DNA of 64,000 nt from assembly GCF_036669915.1 (NCBI RefSeq), contig NC_089323.1, positions 14,680,840 to 14,744,839 of the forward strand, given 5' to 3'. Below the pieces are notes generated by a model. It did not search any database and was not told where the DNA came from. It saw only the letters and a program-made list of their open reading frames with translations. The stretch's first letter is position 1. Every line of letters starts with the position of its first letter. Shown here in pieces: positions 59,183 to 64,000 of the stretch. Source of the DNA: Pocillopora verrucosa (Eukaryota; Cnidaria; Anthozoa; Scleractinia; Pocilloporidae). Both the position numbers and the translations under genes were made by a program.

Positions 59183-59345
59183 AAACCGTTTAATCCTTAA
59201 GAGTGACAAGCATATAATATCTCATTACTACATTACCCTTTAATCAATATTAAGGTCACGAAAATAAATGAGATGATCGCGAAATCAAGAAATATTTGAT
59301 TGTTGGTCAAATTCATCCTAGTAAGTGCCTTAAGAAATTTACGAC
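59183..59345. repeat. Partial family B MITE
   Basis: CCGTTTAATCCTTAAGAGTG, AATCAATATTAAGGTCACGA and ATTTGATTGTTGGTCAAATT match family B; the right part is lost. Confidence 0.7.
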
Positions 59346-59547
59346 ATTGCTGTTTGGCGTTAGGTTTCAAAAGGGTGGAATTAATTTTGGCTCCTTGAAA
59401 TATTACCACTTAATTACTGACTATTTTTTTATTACTTTGGTTCTGTCTTTACGATTCTCGATCGAAATTAACTTAAACATTCCAAGTTGTAATTACGCCC
59501 TGCAAAACTCGTAATATCTCTCAACTTTTTAATTGAGTTCTTCACCT

Positions 59548-60567
59548 TCATTTCCTCTGGATGACATAAGCTGACAATCTCACTTTATTGCCCTTCGTCG
59601 CAACGGATGTATTGCCAAGTTCCATTTTAGTCAATGTTTTATTCAAACAAACGATCTTCGCTGAGACGGCTTTTCGTATCCCTCTGTTCCTCCAACAACA
59701 GATGACAGGATTAATCGACGAATTTAAAAACGCTATAGTTTCAGTCCAGCTGCAAATATTAAAATTGTCGAGATGTCCTCCAGCGAAAAGATACGCCATG
59801 ATGAGTAATACTGGGATGTTGCAGGTTATGTAGATTACAACGATGTACGAGACATTCACTGCGAGTCTTGTTTGGCGCTGAAGATTCCTCTTTGGTGGCA
59901 TGTGACTGAAGCTGTTTATTTGACGCTGATGTCGACGGAGAATCCAAAATATTTTGATATGTGTGCCAAAGGTGGCCAAGAGACAGATAAGTAAGAGGAA
60001 AGCGTGAATTTTCCGCAAATGCCCACTTTTCCAGATCCATTCCAAGGAAGTCAGAGTAATTTCCAAAACCCAGAGGCTGACAACCAGCTTTAAAACGCGC
60101 TGTGTAGTAACCAGCTCTTTGTAGCGAAGATGTAGGCGCAGCGCAATATAGCGTTCAAAACTGATGGCGCTTAGTGTCAGAAACGACACTCCATAACACA
60201 CCCAGAAGCTTTCGGAATAAATCACTCTAAACAGACAGGGCACAAAATGCAAAATGTTTTCCTGTAAGCGGAACACAATGTAGCATGGTTGTACCAGTAG
60301 ACCGACCAAGAAGTCAGAGGACGCCAAGCTGGCCAAAAGAAGGTTGGACGGCGAGTGAAGGCCGCCGTTTCGTGCGATCACAAACACTACTAGGAAATTG
60401 GCGACAACGGCGAAAGGTGAACATAAGCCGTTTATAATGGCTGTGACAAGGTTCGTCGTGTGACGATCCATTACTGTGTTAAAGCTTGGATCTGGCAAGA
60501 CAAAGCACTGATCTGAAGAAATGGAAGAATTTCTCTCCTCCAAACTTAATCCGGCCGTTGGATTCAT
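59548..60567 (-). CDS. Intronless class A GPCR, LPDPxF subfamily member 5
   Basis: The ATG at 60567 gives 339 residues and matches the paralogs; the open frame extends further upstream but without an ATG. N-terminus: sequon N13-S-S, Cys21, LPDPSF. Landmarks: N57 (1.50), D85 (2.50) in LASSDFLVG, C111 (3.25), E138-R139-Y140 in SFERYIALRLHLRYK, P252 in CNIPVLLIMAY, CSWTET (the conserved Tyr replaced by Cys), and NPVIC at 286-290. ECL2 is short without cysteine. It shares the SFERYLALRLHLRYK-like ICL2 with member 1. The tail is about 50 residues and basic. Confidence 0.88.
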   Translation of the reverse strand: MNPTAGLSLEERNSSISSDQCFVLPDPSFNTVMDRHTTNLVTAIINGLCSPFAVVANFLVVFVIARNGGLHSPSNLLLASLASSDFLVGLLVQPCYIVFRLQENILHFVPCLFRVIYSESFWVCYGVSFLTLSAISFERYIALRLHLRYKELVTTQRVLKLVVSLWVLEITLTSLEWIWKSGHLRKIHAFLLLICLLATFGTHIKIFWILRRHQRQINSFSHMPPKRNLQRQTRLAVNVSYIVVIYITCNIPVLLIMAYLFAGGHLDNFNICSWTETIAFLNSSINPVICCWRNRGIRKAVSAKIVCLNKTLTKMELGNTSVATKGNKVRLSAYVIQRK

Positions 60568-63500
60568 TCTTTCCCCTGCTAACGCCAGAGACAGTTTTAG
60601 ACAAGCTGAGTACCTTATGAAGGGGAGCCTTTTCAATGACTGCTGTTATCAGTTCTATCATTGACACAATTTCCTCAGGCTTAATTCGTTTTTTTTGAGT
60701 TCAAACGTCACCTTTCCATTTTACCGTCATTTGTAAAAGCAATGTTATCAGAGACGTGCGCGATGAAATTACCTTTACCTGTCGAATTTATTGACGTTGA
60801 ACAAAATTTTAATTACAGATATAGATGTTATGAGATGGTGAGATGATTTATCTAATCGGGCAAATGCAAACTCAACTTTGAGGAGATACTGAGTTGATCC
60901 TACGCTCAGCCAGATAAATTCGCAAGGAATGTAACAATAAAAAAAGCGTTGGACTTTATCTCAAGCTGTTTTAGTCATTGAACTTTTTCAGTTAACGTCA
61001 CGTTTTGTGTTCAATAACAAATGGAAGAAGATCGACAGTAATTCTAATCTGAATTTCTTTAAAAAATGTTTATAATATGATTGTTGGAAGCCCTAAAGTC
61101 AGTCGTGCCTATACTGTATAACTCAAAGACGAAATGAAATAATACTTCACAGATTTGAGAAAGATAACGAACAAGAGAGTATGAGGTCTCTCTCGAAGAA
61201 AAATTGGTTTTGGCAACGGAACATGAAACAAAAATTGCAACGAATCGTGTATTTTAGTCGTTTTTCATGCAGTACGTACAGATAAAGATCCCGTTAAACC
61301 ATGGTCTAACATTATTCTCGAAGCACTCTTAAGAATTGGGGTGTTGACCATCGCAGTAAAACTCGGCTGACGGTTCATTCAATTCAGGCTCTCTATCGTT
61401 CCGCTTTCACTGTGCAAGTGACATCAGACACTATCAGAAGTAATGGCCGTATGATAACTGTCACTTGATAAGTAAACTTTCATAAGTTCCATTTGGCAGC
61501 CGTCTGATTATTCTTATGCATTCTCAAACTCATTGTCAAATTGCGTAATGCTTTTAAGAACACCTCCGTTATTTTGCAATCTATGTGGTCAACAAAGATG
61601 ATTTGTCACGGATTTACATAATTTTTCACTCACAGAGGGACTGCCTCCCAAATAAACCAAACATTAATTTTCCCCTCATGATAAATAAACAACGAGCATT
61701 TCTTCACAACTTCACCGGCAGCTGTGGCAACTGGCAAATTCCGACAAACTGCATTAAATGGTGTTAAGACCGGGCGAATAATCCTTTTTCTAAAAATACT
61801 GTTGGGAAAAGATTATTTACATTATGTTATCCAGCGCATTCCACATCAGTGTAAAAAATCTCCTCGAGTCATGTATGAAATTGCATTGGCTAATAGCTAT
61901 TTTGAACCTCAGTCACCTCATGAAGGCTCATTAATTTCAAGTTCCAGCATGTTCCTCCAATCAGCAATCTTGTGACTCCCGAGTGGCATTATTTAACTGT
62001 CGTGTAATCAGTGCCTAGAAACCGTGTTTCACTTGCGTGCTCTTTTTCGCTTGTTTAAGCACAGGCAGACCACGAAAGGAGACTTCCTTTCTTCTCTTAA
62101 CAATCTCCGGCCAAGGGTAATTTCGTAAAAAGTGGCTTCAAATGGCCTATGAAGTTGAAGAAATACCAAAAATGCGTCGATTAAAATTTCATTTAACTTT
62201 ATGGAGACATTCAATTTTCAGAACTTTTTTTTATAACCATCAAAGATTCTGCTCCTCTCACGTCATCACTTATTAACCGCAAACACATGGTGTGGTCTGC
62301 CTGTGGTTTAAGAGACATATTTAGCAATTTTAGATGTTAAACTGGGGGTCTCGTTGACGAACGCGATTGGAGACAGCCGGTACAGACGTTTCTCATTCTG
62401 ATATTTGTGGCTTGACATTCCTCATCGTCGAATTTAGCTTAATCATGTACAAAGGAAGTTTGAAAGAGCATTGAGTAGACACGGTCTAAGGGATTTACAT
62501 TTTTCCTATAAATACAACAAATTTTAAAATAGCAGCATAAAGTGACCGCCTGAGAAATGTTTTGGGGCACAGAAAAAGCCAATGTCCGCGTTCTTTAACG
62601 AGAATTTTTCACTGAATACAGGTCCATGGTTTCTTTAGAAAAGGCGGACTAAAATGGTGACTGTGATGGCTTTACACGTGGTATCGCTAAATCTTTTATA
62701 AGATCCGCTTGATTTGACTTCAAAGTAGACCAAGGCTTAGGTGATATTGAGGGCGCTACTACAGTGAAACCAGAATCACTTCAAGGTCAAGTGCTCCTAG
62801 ACCGCTCGCCTCTCCTGATCTGTAACATTCCCTGAGTTTGAAATCTTGAGTATGCCTCAGAGAGCGTAAAACAAAACCTGTTAAAGCTAGTATGAATGAT
62901 CTTTACAGCAGAAAAATTACAACTTGAACCCTCCTTTTAGTGACTTCCATCAATATCATTGCGTTTTCTAAAATAAAACGCGTGATTAAACGCCTCTGCG
63001 CTCACTGCGCAGATATCAGTTCTAAAAACAACGTAACAGGCTGACGATAAGGGAGACACAGAAACGCTTTCAAAAGTCTTTTGAAAACGCATCGTTTTCA
63101 AAACACTTCGTTTACAATGTACACTGGTAAGACTGGGGTTTTGCAAACTCTCTCGTGAAGAACAACATCACACACTGATGCTTTCGTTTCAGTTTTATGA
63201 CGTTTTTTAATGTGGACGATAGACGGAAGTGCATTAAAAATATGGATTTGATAAAAATAAGAACGCACTAATGTGGATAGCTGAAAATAGTGTGAAAACG
63301 CTAATATGGGTGAAAATAATTTAGCTGAGTTTTCGCAAGGACAAAAATAGACAAAAATAGATATTTTGGAAGACAAATCACCGTGGCCGGCGCCTTAATT
63401 CACTTCAAGAATTTTAAAACCATTTAGTGTAATGACTTTCCTTCCGAGTCCTTCCGGTAATTAACGCATCTAATGGCCGTACCTAAGCTTCATAAATGGA

Positions 63501-64000
63501 GCCAAGTAGACATTTTTCAGGAGGTCTTAGGCTGCGTTACACTCTTCCATTTACCTCTTTTCACGAGTTTCTGGTGTTACGTTTGAGGCAAGCATGTTCT
63601 TCGAAGCAAATTCTCACGATCCTAGTCTTTCTTTAAAAAACTGTTCTAATAAGTAAAGTGCAAGTTTGCTCGAAAACTTGCTTTACTTTTAAGTTCCGAC
63701 TTATGTCGCCGTCCATAAATGCCCACAGTGTCCCATCTTAGCCAAAGAAAGTATAAAATGGAACGGACTTTCGAACAAAGGAACGGACAAACGGAAAAAT
63801 TCTTTTCTGGAAGTAATAACGGCCAAGAGGCGAAAAGAAATCGCCAGCATGTTGTTTTTTGGCAGAACTACTGCTAAGAAAACTGTTGTCAACAGAATGA
63901 TAACAGAGTGTATTAGAGGTTTAAATTACATGTATAAGTTAATGCAATAACTAATCAAAATCCCTGTTCCCACACACTTAAGGAAAAGCGCACGTGTATT
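60568..64000. other. Right-end stretch without a supported gene
   Basis: AT-rich DNA. The open frame of GPCR member 5 extends to 60636 without an ATG. Short ORFs beyond show no family resemblance, and no MITE of families A-C was spotted. Confidence 0.5.

Noticed and set aside
59296-59514. 72-codon ORF
   Set aside because: Begins in a decayed family B MITE and shows no family resemblance.
1-64000. tRNA, rRNA, CRISPR array or bacterial operon
   Set aside because: None was recognised on either strand; exon-intron structure throughout points to animal nuclear DNA.

Overview
The window is nuclear DNA of an animal: genes are split by GT-AG introns with matching phases, intergenic DNA is AT-rich, and short interspersed repeats are dense. 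The genes (a MOZ/MORF-type KAT6, a TUT4/7 uridylyltransferase, and a cluster of intronless class A GPCRs of a divergent type), plus Penelope-like hammerhead fragments and many MITE-like repeats, suggest a cnidarian, most likely a stony coral. That placement is inference from family knowledge; no search was run.

Left part (1-26 kb). On the minus strand lies the 5' half of a KAT6-like histone acetyltransferase gene (six exons, 285-5265; its MYST catalytic domain would lie beyond base 1). Head-to-head with it, 538 bp away, a complete 20-exon TUT4/TUT7 gene runs right (5804-23458); its exons join in phase to 1530 codons. It has an inactivated first nucleotidyltransferase domain, an intact second one, a C2H2 finger and two CCHC knuckles. 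Past its stop is a lysine/serine-rich exon set (23821-25979) carrying seven 96-bp coding repeats and an apparent 1-bp frameshift.

Middle (26-48 kb). This holds a single-exon orphan gene (28881-30203), one intronless GPCR (32136-33200), and two related unrecognised genes on the minus strand (37910-38935 and 40538-43389), embedded in repeats. The repeats include a 2.16 kb element whose long inverted ends are built from a 15-bp motif.

Right (48-61 kb). Five intronless GPCR genes of one subfamily lie on both strands. They share an N-terminal Cys plus (L/V)DPxF signature, lack the ECL2 cysteine and CWxP motif, and have NPxxC in place of NPxxY. The last 3.4 kb show no gene I can support.

Three MITE-like families (here A, B, C; about 200 bp, ends reading TTAACCCTTT / AAAGGGTTAA) recur at least 20 times. 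Other repeats are foldback elements, a Tigger/pogo-like MITE with TA target site, and hammerhead-like motifs. GPCR and orphan starts were placed at the first in-frame ATG.
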